This document shows, piece after piece, positions 7,948 to 15,715 of a DNA stretch of 23,159 nt. A program made the position numbers and the translations under genes. The notes under the pieces were generated by a model, which did not search any database, was not told the origin of the DNA, and was given only the letters and a program-made list of their open reading frames with translations. Within the stretch, counting starts at the first letter, position 1. Every line of letters starts with the position of its first letter. Source of the DNA: Bacillota bacterium (GTDB lineage Bacteria > Bacillota > Clostridia > Lachnospirales > Lachnospiraceae); assembly GCA_023450835.1 (NCBI GenBank), contig JAEXGM010000172.1, forward strand, positions 1 through 23,159, read 5' to 3'.

Positions 7948-8571
7948 TTAGGAATTTTTCATGACGATGCTCTCAATTTCATTTGCTACATCTTCGCAGG
8001 CATCACAGCATTTTTCAAGCTTACGGTAAATTTCTGTCCAAACCATTAATTCCACGGGATCAGTGGAGGTTTTATACATATTCTTAACACCATTGATGTA
8101 TAAAGCATCTCCTTCTTCCTCAAGGCGGTTTACTTCAACAACTTCTGCGTGAAGTTTTTTGGATCTTCTGAAATTACGCAATTCTTCTACACTCACATAC
8201 ATCGACTTGCAGCAAGCTTCGATTGTCTCTGTAAATTTAAATATTTCAGGACGTATTTTCTTTACATTAAACATGTCAATACACATAAGTACATCTTCTA
8301 CCGCATCCGTAACATCATCAATCTGCTGTGCAACACTGATAATATCCTCTCTTTCAATAGGAGGAAGAAATTCTTTTACAAGATGTTCAATCATATCGTG
8401 TTTTGCAATATCTGCGGAATGCTCAATATTATGCATTTCCCTGATTTTCTCCTCCAGTTTGGATACCTGAAAATCAAAAAGTGTTTTCTTTAACAGTTCT
8501 GTTGCATTTACTGAAAATTTAGATAAACCAAGAAGTGCTTCAAAATAATCGTACGCTTTTTTACCAGCCAT
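7948..8571 (-). CDS. DUF47 / PhoU-like PiT accessory protein
   Basis: This 207-residue, mostly helical, soluble protein belongs to the DUF47 family (PF01865), PhoU-like proteins usually encoded next to PiT phosphate transporters and thought to control their activity. Typical sequence includes IREMHNIEHSADIAKHDM (about 43-60), EREDIISVAQQIDDVTD (about 73-89) and a C-terminal CCDACEDVANEIESIVMK. The ATG at 8569-8571 has AGAAAGG in good position. It begins 15 bp after the PiT stop codon and ends before an intrinsic terminator, so the two genes form an operon. The Cys-rich CCDAC near residue 187 could bind metal, but that is speculation. Confidence 0.92.
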   Translation of the reverse strand: MAGKKAYDYFEALLGLSKFSVNATELLKKTLFDFQVSKLEEKIREMHNIEHSADIAKHDMIEHLVKEFLPPIEREDIISVAQQIDDVTDAVEDVLMCIDMFNVKKIRPEIFKFTETIEACCKSMYVSVEELRNFRRSKKLHAEVVEVNRLEEEGDALYINGVKNMYKTSTDPVELMVWTEIYRKLEKCCDACEDVANEIESIVMKNS

Positions 8572-8586
8572 ATTATTTCCTTTCTA

Positions 8587-9639
8587 TTAAAAGATTCTCA
8601 TAAAGATATATGCCATTAAGTAACCTACTACACCACAGCCCGGGAATGTTAAAACCCATGCCAAAACCATTTCCTTAACCACTGCCCAGTTTACGGAAGA
8701 AATTCTCTTGGCTGCCCCGACACCCATAATCGCTGTTGTCTTGGTGTGGGTAGTACTTACAGGAATACTGGTAAGGGAGGAAATCAAAAGACTTATCGCT
8801 GCTGCCATATCGGCTGCAAAGCCTTGATGGGTGTCCAGCTTAACCATTCCCATACCAACTGTTTTTATTATACGATATCCGCCGATAGAAGTTCCCAGAG
8901 CCATAACTGCAGAGCAAAGAATCATCAGCCACACGGGGATTGTAAAGTTCGTAACATCACTTTGTCCGTTTGCCAGGAACATTCCGAGCATAAATACACC
9001 CATAAACTTTTGTCCATCCTGTGCTCCATGCATGAAAGCCATTGCCGCACCGCCAAATATCTGTGCCTTCTGAAAAGCAGGTTTAGACTTTCCTCTGTCA
9101 GAGCGATAGAAAACAGCTTCTATTATTCTAACTACTACAAATCCCAAAACAAATCCTAATACTGTTGATATTACCAAGCCATAGATTACTTTAATCCATT
9201 CATGCCAGTTAATACCGGAAATGCCTCTTTGCAGAGCAATTGCTGCACCTGACAGACCTGCTATTAATGCATGGCTCTCACTGGTAGGAATACCAAAAAC
9301 CCATGCGCCGGTTGCCCAGGCTACAATAGCTACTAAGGCCGCACACAATGCAATCAATGAATTATGGGAATCCCCCCTGAAATCAACCATATTGTAAATG
9401 GTCTGGGCTACCGTTGCATTCACTGCCGTCATTACAAATACACCAAGGAAATTAAAGAAAGCTGCCATAAGAATGGCTTTCCCCGGTTCCATGGAACGGG
9501 TCGATACACAGGTTGCTATAGCGTTAGGTGCATCTGTCCAGCCATTCACCATGATAACTCCCAGAGTCAGAATAACCGTAATTAGTAAAGCCGGATTATG
9601 TATAATCTGGTATATAAAATCACCAAACAAAATCGTCAT
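8587..9639 (-). CDS. Inorganic phosphate transporter, PiT family
   Basis: This 350-residue permease belongs to the PiT family (PF01384), low-affinity phosphate or metal-phosphate carriers driven by a cation gradient. The family signature appears as GWTDAPNAIATCVSTRSM (33-50), with the second internal copy around GAQDGQKFMGVFMLG (about 204-218) and a C-terminal STTHTKTTAIMGVGAAKR (about 296-313). About ten hydrophobic segments alternate with these motifs, the usual topology. The ATG at 9637-9639 is preceded by GGGAGAG. The gene leads a two-gene operon with the DUF47 partner. Upstream lie a 12-bp palindrome and 11-bp direct repeats resembling a Pho box. It is divergent from a KdpD-like sensor kinase, which may or may not regulate it. 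Confidence 0.95.
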   Translation of the reverse strand: MTILFGDFIYQIIHNPALLITVILTLGVIMVNGWTDAPNAIATCVSTRSMEPGKAILMAAFFNFLGVFVMTAVNATVAQTIYNMVDFRGDSHNSLIALCAALVAIVAWATGAWVFGIPTSESHALIAGLSGAAIALQRGISGINWHEWIKVIYGLVISTVLGFVLGFVVVRIIEAVFYRSDRGKSKPAFQKAQIFGGAAMAFMHGAQDGQKFMGVFMLGMFLANGQSDVTNFTIPVWLMILCSAVMALGTSIGGYRIIKTVGMGMVKLDTHQGFAADMAAAISLLISSLTSIPVSTTHTKTTAIMGVGAAKRISSVNWAVVKEMVLAWVLTFPGCGVVGYLMAYIFMRIF

Positions 9640-9654
9640 ATTGCTCTCCCATCT

Positions 9655-9666
9655 GCGAATATTCGC
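9655..9666. other. 12-bp perfect palindrome in the PiT leader
   Basis: GCGAATATTCGC reads identically on both strands and lies 16 bp upstream of the PiT start codon, next to the GGGAGAG ribosome site. It could be a protein-binding site or a small RNA structure. No function is established. Confidence 0.4.
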
Positions 9667-9749
9667 TTATTTTTATGGTGGCGCTTGTCTTATCAAGCCT
9701 TAAAAAGCTTAACATGAACTTTACAAAATATCAATGTGTTCTTAATATC

Positions 9750-9781
9750 TTTACGTTTTCTTAACGTTTTCTTAACAATCC
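9750..9781 (-). promoter_or_regulatory. Three 11-bp direct repeats, Pho-box-like, upstream of PiT
   Basis: On the plus strand TTTACGTTTTC (9750-9760), TTAACGTTTTC (9761-9771) and TTAACAATCC (9772-9781) follow each other with an exact 11-bp period. The spacing of TTAACA-like hexamers matches the Pho box known from Bacillus PhoP and, more generally, OmpR-family tandem sites. It lies 111-142 bp upstream of the PiT start and about 210-240 bp upstream of the divergent kinase start. The pattern is visible; the regulator is inferred. Confidence 0.6.
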
Positions 9782-9917
9782 ATATTCCTATGGGATTACT
9801 TGAATATCCATGTATTTACTGGCTATTTTCAGCGTTCATAAATAAATTCCAATCATTTTGAACAAACTCTGGTCACTCTCCTTTACAGGTACCCCATTGA
9901 TTCGCTACAAATTACTA

Positions 9918-9946
9918 TGGTACAACATAAAAAAATATATTATAAT
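9918..9946 (+). promoter_or_regulatory. Candidate promoter of the sensor kinase operon
   Basis: TATAAT at 9941-9946 is a perfect -10 box; TGGTAC at 9918-9923, 17 bp upstream, is a weak -35 match. The GAGGAG ribosome site (9979-9984) and the ATG at 9989 follow. The surrounding DNA is very A/T-rich, so a chance -10 is possible. Confidence 0.45.
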
Positions 9947-9988
9947 TAAAAATAATATAAAAAAACTACTGCATTTACGAGGAGCACT

Positions 9989-11533
9989 ATGTCCAAAACT
10001 ACTGTTTCTGTTATTATTTCCGACATTCTGAAAATCATTCTTACATTGCTTGCTTCTGCTATTCTTTCTGTTGTCGTGACTCGTCAAACAGGGGAGTATA
10101 GTAATGTATATATTTTTTATATCCTTTCTATTATTGTTATTTCAAAAATTACGGAAAGTTATTTCAGCGGTTTTATCGCTTCCTTTTTAGGAATAGCCAT
10201 TGTATATTATTACATTTTCTTTTCCAATATTCTTTCTTTATCTTACAATCATGGTTATCACCTGACTCTGACCGGAATGTTCATCATATGCATTATCATA
10301 AGTGCAATGACTGCAAGTTTGAAGAAACATATAAACGAAACAGAAGAACGGGAAGAAAAGACTGTCAAATTAAATGAAATCGGCAGAAAACTCCTTTCAT
10401 TAAACGGCATACAAGACATCGGAAAACTTGCTTTGGAATATGTATCTTCCCTGACAGGGTGTTCCTGTATCTTCTATATCAGGTCTCCTCAGTCCGGAGA
10501 ACAGGGAATGATACACAGTCTGGCACCAAAACATGAAACCATTATGTGTTCAAGCCATGAACGTTTCGTTGCCCATTGGGTCTTTGAAAATAAGAAAGCC
10601 GGCGGGTTTCATACAGACTTCGGCAATGAGTCCAGCTGCACTTACCTCCCTTTGATATCCCATGAAAGAATATTTGGTGTTATGGGAATATTTCAGCTCG
10701 GCCAGAAGCCGCTGGATAAAAATACACTGGATTATTTAAAGCTTATTATCTCCCAGGCCGCCATCGCGCTGGAACGCCAGTATCTGGCTGATTCAGCACA
10801 AAATATGCTGGTCGAGACCGAGAAGGAGAAAATGCGCGGAAACCTTCTGCGGGCAATTTCCCACGATCTTCGTACACCTCTTACCGGTATGATTGGTGCC
10901 AGTGAGACAATAATGAATAATAAAGAACAGCTAAGTGCAAAAGAACAGGACAAGCTTATCAAATATATCTACGAAGATTCCAACTGGCTCTTACACATGG
11001 TTGAGAATCTCTTATCCGTAACCCGAATAAAAGATGGTGAGTCTTGCGTAAGCAAATCTCCTGAGCCCTTGGAGGAGGTTGTAACTGCTGCTATAGGCCG
11101 ATTAAGGAAACGTTATCCCAAAGCCAACCTGCAGGTACGCATACCGGAAGAATTTCTCATGGTACCGATGGACGCCACCTTGATAATGCAGGTATTAATT
11201 AATCTGTTAGAAAACGGAGTAAAATATGCCGGCAAAGGTGCCGTGATATCCCTGGTTGTAACTAAGACAGACAATGAAGTCATATTCAAAGTTGCCGATA
11301 ACGGAAAGGGCCTTACTTTCCATGAGAACGATGCCGTATTTGAAGGTATTTCTCCCACCACAGCCCATAACAGTGATTCCATAAAAGGCATCGGTATCGG
11401 TCTTTCTATCTGTAAAACTATTATAATGGCCCATGGCGGTACTATCAGTGCTCAAAACCAGTTAAATGGCGGAGCTCTGTTTACTTTTACACTTCCCCTT
11501 GAAGGAGGCAATACATTTGAGCAAAAAGATTAA
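9989..11533 (+). CDS. Sensor histidine kinase, short KdpD-like (DUF4118-GAF-HisKA-HATPase)
   Basis: This 514-residue membrane kinase starts with about four closely packed hydrophobic segments (residues 8-108) like the DUF4118 domain of KdpD. A GAF-like domain (about 125-265), a HisKA domain and a HATPase domain follow. The phosphorylated His is His292 in AISHDLRTPLTG. The N-box Asn409 lies in NLLENGVKYAG, followed by DNGKGL and GIGIGLSICK. The large cytoplasmic KdpD and universal-stress domains that precede DUF4118 in full-length KdpD (about 900 residues) are absent. The ATG at 9989 has GAGGAG four bases upstream. The stop codon overlaps the start of the response regulator gene. No kdpFABC is in the window. 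It is divergent from PiT, so the signal may be an ion other than K+. Confidence 0.92.
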   Translation: MSKTTVSVIISDILKIILTLLASAILSVVVTRQTGEYSNVYIFYILSIIVISKITESYFSGFIASFLGIAIVYYYIFFSNILSLSYNHGYHLTLTGMFIICIIISAMTASLKKHINETEEREEKTVKLNEIGRKLLSLNGIQDIGKLALEYVSSLTGCSCIFYIRSPQSGEQGMIHSLAPKHETIMCSSHERFVAHWVFENKKAGGFHTDFGNESSCTYLPLISHERIFGVMGIFQLGQKPLDKNTLDYLKLIISQAAIALERQYLADSAQNMLVETEKEKMRGNLLRAISHDLRTPLTGMIGASETIMNNKEQLSAKEQDKLIKYIYEDSNWLLHMVENLLSVTRIKDGESCVSKSPEPLEEVVTAAIGRLRKRYPKANLQVRIPEEFLMVPMDATLIMQVLINLLENGVKYAGKGAVISLVVTKTDNEVIFKVADNGKGLTFHENDAVFEGISPTTAHNSDSIKGIGIGLSICKTIIMAHGGTISAQNQLNGGALFTFTLPLEGGNTFEQKD

Positions 11534-12221
11534 AATTCTGGTAATCGAAGACGAACCTACCATCAGTAAGTTTATTGATGCTACCCTGTCAGCCAATCAT
11601 TATAAAGTCATCATTTGCCGTACCGGAAGAGAAGGAATTGAACTTATCTCTTCCCATTGTCCGGATTTGGTCTTATTAGACCTGGGGCTTCCGGATATGG
11701 ATGGACTCCAGGTCATCAAGGAAGTCAAGGAGTGGTCTTCCCTCCCTATACTGGTGGTATCTGCAAGGGTTGATGAACAGTCCAAGGTAGAAGCTCTGGA
11801 TGCCGGCGGTGACGACTATATTACCAAACCTTTTGGTACCAGTGAATTACTGGCCCGCATCAGGACAGCCCTCAGGCATTATACCAAAGCAGACAGCAAA
11901 AAAGGAAATGCAAAAAATTGCTATCAGACCAAGGATTTTCTGATTGATTTTGACAAACATCTGGTAACTGTCAGAGGCGAAGAAGTCCATTTAACACAAA
12001 TCGAATATAAACTGGTCTCTCTTCTTGCCAATAACCCGGGAAAAGTACTGACATACGATTCCATTATCACTAAAATATGGGGTCCCTATGCAGAAAAGGA
12101 TAATCAGATCCTAAGAGTTAATATGGCTAATATTCGCAGAAAGATTGAAAAGAACCCTGTAGAACCGGAATATATCCTAACAGAAATCGGAGTAGGCTAC
12201 CGGATGGTAGAAGATTTTTAA
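11517..12221 (+). CDS. Response regulator, OmpR/PhoB family, KdpE-like
   Basis: This 234-residue DNA-binding response regulator has receiver-domain residues Glu11, Asp12, phospho-acceptor Asp55 (LLDLGLPDMDG), Ser82 and Lys104 (ITKPF). A winged-helix OmpR/PhoB effector domain covers about 130-232. The start is TTG at 11517-11519, eight bases after AAGGAGG (11502-11508). The reading frame continues upstream to an ATG at 11466, but that would put the whole ribosome site inside the protein and add a segment foreign to the family. The TTG start overlaps the kinase by 17 bp, so translation is probably coupled. The pair resembles KdpDE, but the target promoters are unknown. Tandem 11-bp repeats near PiT and the ABC gene are plausible targets. 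Confidence 0.94.
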   Translation: MSKKIKILVIEDEPTISKFIDATLSANHYKVIICRTGREGIELISSHCPDLVLLDLGLPDMDGLQVIKEVKEWSSLPILVVSARVDEQSKVEALDAGGDDYITKPFGTSELLARIRTALRHYTKADSKKGNAKNCYQTKDFLIDFDKHLVTVRGEEVHLTQIEYKLVSLLANNPGKVLTYDSIITKIWGPYAEKDNQILRVNMANIRRKIEKNPVEPEYILTEIGVGYRMVEDF

Positions 12222-12238
12222 TAAAACAGCAGCATGTG

Positions 12239-12302
12239 AATAGAGCCACGTATAAGAGGATTCCAAGGCTTCCTTTTATACATGGCTCTATTTATTTTAC
12301 TT
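12239..12302 (+). terminator. Intrinsic terminator of the two-component operon
   Basis: AATAGAGCC (12239-12247) pairs with GGCTCTATT (12284-12292), and inner GTATAA (12250-12255) pairs with TTATAC. The stem is followed by TTATTTTACTTTT. It begins 17 bp after the response regulator stop codon. Confidence 0.8.
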
Positions 12303-12650
12303 TTATTCATGTTATTTTTTTATTTACACTGCTTTTTTACTCATCCTGTTTTTTTATTAATACTACTTTTTTATAATGTATCCATAACAGTGGACATGTT
12401 ATTAGTGGAGACCTATCTTTCAGACATACTCACTAAATAAATCCTCAGTTATGGACGCTTACTCACACTATTTTTTTATTTATGTTACTCATTTACTTAT
12501 GTTACTTATTCGTATATCCTATGTTTACTCATAAACTATCACATTCACGCCTTTTACCACTTATACAAAATTATGGCTTTTATTTCTATATGGCACTTTT
12601 AAGATTTACTATTATAATTAATTAGCCAGCCCTGTATAATTTATAATTTA
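12303..12650. other. AT-rich noncoding stretch with degenerate short repeats
   Basis: About 350 bp between the two-component terminator and the end of the dehydrogenase gene hold no convincing gene. T-runs recur (ATTTTTTTATTTA near 12313 and again near 12469), as do TTACTCAT and TTACTTATG units. No clear terminator for the minus-strand dehydrogenase gene was found here. Confidence 0.5.
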
Positions 12651-13592
12651 CTAATACAATTCGTTTATTAACTTCTCACCTTTTTTATATTTTTCATAAT
12701 TCGCTTCAAACATCTTTATTACTTTCTTTATTACATTCTTAGATATGGCAGAGCTATGAGGTGTTATCAGAACATTGTCAAGTTCCCATAATGGGCTTTC
12801 TGCCGGCAGCGGCTCTTCGTGAAAAACATCCAGAAGCGCTCCCTTAATTGTTCTTTCTGTCAGAGCTGTAATTAAATCCTGTTCTTTGACCGTATCTCCT
12901 CTGGCAATATTCACAAAAACGGCCTCATTTTTCATGAGCGCAAATTCCTCTGCTCCTATCAGATGATGGGTCTCAGGTGTAAGCGGCGCTGCCATAACCA
13001 CATAGTCTGCCAAAGGCAGAACTTCCTTTAACTGCTCCATAGAGTATACTTCGTCAAAGCCTTCCAGAGTGCATACTTTTCTCTTAAGTCCAAGCACCCG
13101 CATATCAAAGGCTTTGGCCTTTCTTCCAATCTCAGAGCCGATATGGCCTGCTCCGATAACCAGAATCGTTTTTCCTTCCATGTCCTCTTCCGATATCAGT
13201 CCGCCCCACTTCCTTTCTTTCTTAAGAGGGATATACCTGTCATAGTGATGGCTCATGACAAGAAGCCCGCCCATTACATATTCTGCGATTGTAACTGCGT
13301 GGACACCGCTGGTATTGGTAGTGAGGATTCCTCTTTCTTTTAATTCCTTTAGGGGGAGCTTCTCCACGCCGGCGCTTATGCTAAATACCCACTTTAATAA
13401 AGGTGCCGCATTAAGCATCTCTTCATCAATGGGTACGGCCAAATTACCTCCTCCAATGGTTATAATAAGCTCTGTTTCAGGTAAAAACTTCAATGCTTCT
13501 TCTTTGGTAGTGCAGACTTGTACCTTCTCACCGATAACAGCTTCTATAGACCCTACGTACGGGTTTTTGTTATATATTAATGATATAATCAT
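12651..13592 (-). CDS. D-isomer-specific 2-hydroxyacid dehydrogenase
   Basis: This 313-residue NAD(P)-dependent oxidoreductase interconverts 2-hydroxy and 2-oxo acids, in the D-lactate/phosphoglycerate dehydrogenase superfamily. The dinucleotide-binding motif GAGHIG lies at 147-152. The catalytic residues are all present: Arg231 in NIARGD, Glu260 in DVFHEEP and His279 in ITPHSSA. I chose the ATG at 13590-13592 because GGAG lies six bases upstream; an in-frame ATG four codons earlier (13602-13604) lacks a well-placed site. The substrate cannot be predicted. The gene stands alone between the AT-rich gap and the terminator of the peptidase gene, so it is probably transcribed separately. Confidence 0.92.
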   Translation of the reverse strand: MIISLIYNKNPYVGSIEAVIGEKVQVCTTKEEALKFLPETELIITIGGGNLAVPIDEEMLNAAPLLKWVFSISAGVEKLPLKELKERGILTTNTSGVHAVTIAEYVMGGLLVMSHHYDRYIPLKKERKWGGLISEEDMEGKTILVIGAGHIGSEIGRKAKAFDMRVLGLKRKVCTLEGFDEVYSMEQLKEVLPLADYVVMAAPLTPETHHLIGAEEFALMKNEAVFVNIARGDTVKEQDLITALTERTIKGALLDVFHEEPLPAESPLWELDNVLITPHSSAISKNVIKKVIKMFEANYEKYKKGEKLINELY

Positions 13593-13644
13593 GCTTGTCT
13601 CCATTCCGGCAACTTTTTTATGCCTTTTCTCACTAGATTTATAT

Positions 13645-13674
13645 TTCTATGCTCTTATGCTTCTATGTTCTTAT
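13645..13674. repeat. Two 14-bp direct repeats upstream of the dehydrogenase
   Basis: TTCTATGCTCTTAT (13645-13658) and TTCTATGTTCTTAT (13661-13674) differ by one base and have a 16-bp period. They lie 50-85 bp upstream of the dehydrogenase start, where a promoter or operator is expected. Confidence 0.5.
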
Positions 13675-13691
13675 TTCCAGATACCAATGGC

Positions 13692-13743
13692 AAAAGCCGC
13701 CATTATCCGGCGGCTTTTGAGCTGCTGCTGTTGGTGTAACAGC
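13692..13743 (-). terminator. Terminator of the oligoendopeptidase gene, with a second hairpin
   Basis: AAAAGCCGCC (13692-13701) pairs perfectly with GGCGGCTTTT (13709-13718) around a 7-nt loop, giving a GC-rich stem with flanking T and A runs that can work on both strands. Between it and the peptidase stop codon is a second small hairpin, GCTGTT (13727-13732) with AACAGC (13738-13743). Confidence 0.8.
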
Positions 13744-13752
13744 TCGCTATTT

Positions 13753-15432
13753 TTAATTATTATAATAGGTCTTTGTAAGCTCCTCAACAATATTCTTCAT
13801 GCAGCCATCCTGAAAAGGAGAATTAAGTCCGACTTCGCTTAACATCGGTTCATAGAATTCCTTTGCAGAGAGTTTGCAAAGTGCAAGATAGCTCTCCCAG
13901 GCCTTTTTATAATCCTTATCCATCTTAATACGGTATTGCAGGGCACAAGTCTGTGCAAGGCAGTAATCAATATAATAGAAAGGACTGGCGTAAATATGAA
14001 GCTGTCTCTGCCAGAATCCACCTTTAGAAAAGAAGGGATCATCTGCATAATCCATATGAGGTCTGTATTCACTTTCAAGCTTCATCCAGGCGGCTTTTCT
14101 CTCATCCGGGGTCATATCCGGATTTTCATATACAATGTGCTGGAATTCATCTACCATACAGCCGTAAGGAATAAAGGTAACAGATTCCGCAAGATGCATC
14201 TTCCTGTAATCCTCCGCCCTGTCTCCAAAGAACTTCTCCATATAACGATCCGTAAAGAATTCCATGGACATTGAATGAATTTCTGCAGTTTCCATGGTGA
14301 TATCCCTGTGTTCTTCCACTTCATAGTCTCTGACCACATATCCCTGGAAAGCATGACCGCACTCATGTGTTATAACGTCTACATCGGAACTGGTTCCGTT
14401 AAAATTAGCAAAGATAAAAGGCATTTTATAATCCGGCAGGAATGTCATATAACCTCCGGCCTGCTTATTCTTTCTGCCTAATACATCAAATAATTCATTT
14501 TCATACATAAATTCGAAGAATTCCTTGGTTTCAGGAGATAAATCACTATACATCTCTTTTCCCCACTTAAGAATCTCCTCAGGCGTTCCAATAGGTGCCG
14601 GATTGCCGTTATTAAAGAACATTTCATTGTCATAAAACTTTAAGGAATCCAATCCCAGGGCTTCTCTTCTTATTTCATGTACCTTGGTAGCAAAAGGAAC
14701 AAAGACCTTCTTGACCTGATCCCTAAAATTCTTGACCATGTCTTTGTCATAGCTGTTGCGGTTCATACGGCAATACCCCAGTTCAACATAATTGGTATAG
14801 CCCATCAGCTTTGCCTGCGCTGTACGGTTTTTTACCATCTTGTCATAAATATCATCCAATTCGCCGCTCTTTTCCATGAAGAAACCGGATAATTTACTCC
14901 AGGCTTCTTTACGTACATTACGGTCAGAATCCGTCAGATATTTTCTTAGCATAGAGATATTAAGCTCTTCCCCGTTAAACATAATCTTGGCACTGGCAAT
15001 CAGCTTGTGATAGGTAGATACCAGATTGTTCTCCTCCTGCATGAGAGGAATCAGCTTCTCATCCAGGGATTTGGCCATCAATTCAACATTTTTAAAGGCT
15101 ACTTTGCCAATCTTCTCTTCCAGATAAGTTCTGTAAGGTGACTCTAAGAGAGTTTTGGAATATTGAAGAGTGAGGTCATCAAATTCCGGTTTCTTCTCAT
15201 CGTAATAATTATTTTCATTTTCGTAAAATTCATCTACTGTGTTTCCCGTATGCCTGATTTCACAGATTGTCATCTGGGTAAGTACCTTATCCCGCAGCGC
15301 ATAGGCTTTTTTATGAATTTCAAACTGTTCCTGCCCGCTTTTTGCCTCTTTCTGCTCCCTAATTAAGGCTTCGAAACCTTTCTTTACTTCTTCCATATCG
15401 ACGCGTTCATAAGGTATATCCTTAAACTTCAT
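13753..15432 (-). CDS. M3 family oligoendopeptidase (PepF-like zinc metallopeptidase)
   Basis: This 559-residue cytoplasmic zinc peptidase belongs to family M3 and cleaves short peptides. The zinc motif is HECGH, with His356, Glu357 and His360, and the third ligand is probably Glu384 in ETAEIHS. Late M3-type sequence such as QRQLHIYASPFYYIDYCLAQ follows near 490-520. There is no signal peptide. The length is close to that of the M3 oligoendopeptidases of Clostridia (about 560-600). The ATG at 15430-15432 has GGAGG eight bases upstream. The gene is followed by a strong terminator and appears monocistronic. A role in recycling peptides is the likely default. Confidence 0.95.
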   Translation of the reverse strand: MKFKDIPYERVDMEEVKKGFEALIREQKEAKSGQEQFEIHKKAYALRDKVLTQMTICEIRHTGNTVDEFYENENNYYDEKKPEFDDLTLQYSKTLLESPYRTYLEEKIGKVAFKNVELMAKSLDEKLIPLMQEENNLVSTYHKLIASAKIMFNGEELNISMLRKYLTDSDRNVRKEAWSKLSGFFMEKSGELDDIYDKMVKNRTAQAKLMGYTNYVELGYCRMNRNSYDKDMVKNFRDQVKKVFVPFATKVHEIRREALGLDSLKFYDNEMFFNNGNPAPIGTPEEILKWGKEMYSDLSPETKEFFEFMYENELFDVLGRKNKQAGGYMTFLPDYKMPFIFANFNGTSSDVDVITHECGHAFQGYVVRDYEVEEHRDITMETAEIHSMSMEFFTDRYMEKFFGDRAEDYRKMHLAESVTFIPYGCMVDEFQHIVYENPDMTPDERKAAWMKLESEYRPHMDYADDPFFSKGGFWQRQLHIYASPFYYIDYCLAQTCALQYRIKMDKDYKKAWESYLALCKLSAKEFYEPMLSEVGLNSPFQDGCMKNIVEELTKTYYNN

Positions 15433-15715
15433 GTTTTAATCCTCCGTTTTTTCTAAATAATCCTTATACCTATCACAGGTCTGCCATCCGATTTTTCCGG
15501 CAGTCTGCAATATTACACTAATAAAATTCAAAAAATGAAATGCATTTTTCAAACTATATCCCGTCTTATTATATCTTAATTAAAATATCTGTATTCTGCA
15601 ATGTAGAATATGATAATTTTTATAAATAACTTTTATTATCAGATATTAGAATCTGAGCACAACAAAGTCAATCTTTCTCAAATGGACAGCAATTTGCACA
15701 AAGCAATAATTCACA

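Noticed and set aside
11466..11516. Upstream ATG extension of the response regulator
   Set aside because: It would overlap the kinase by a further 51 bases and place the perfect AAGGAGG inside the coding sequence; TTG at 11517 is better.
13255..13842. 195-codon open frame on the plus strand across the dehydrogenase and the peptidase terminator
   Set aside because: It runs antisense through a well-supported gene, crosses a strong terminator hairpin, has no ribosome site and encodes a composition typical of a shadow frame.
15611..15641. Possible hairpin TGATAAT/ATTATCA downstream of the radical SAM gene
   Set aside because: The stem is short and AT-only, with no T-run on the minus strand, so a terminator call is not supported.
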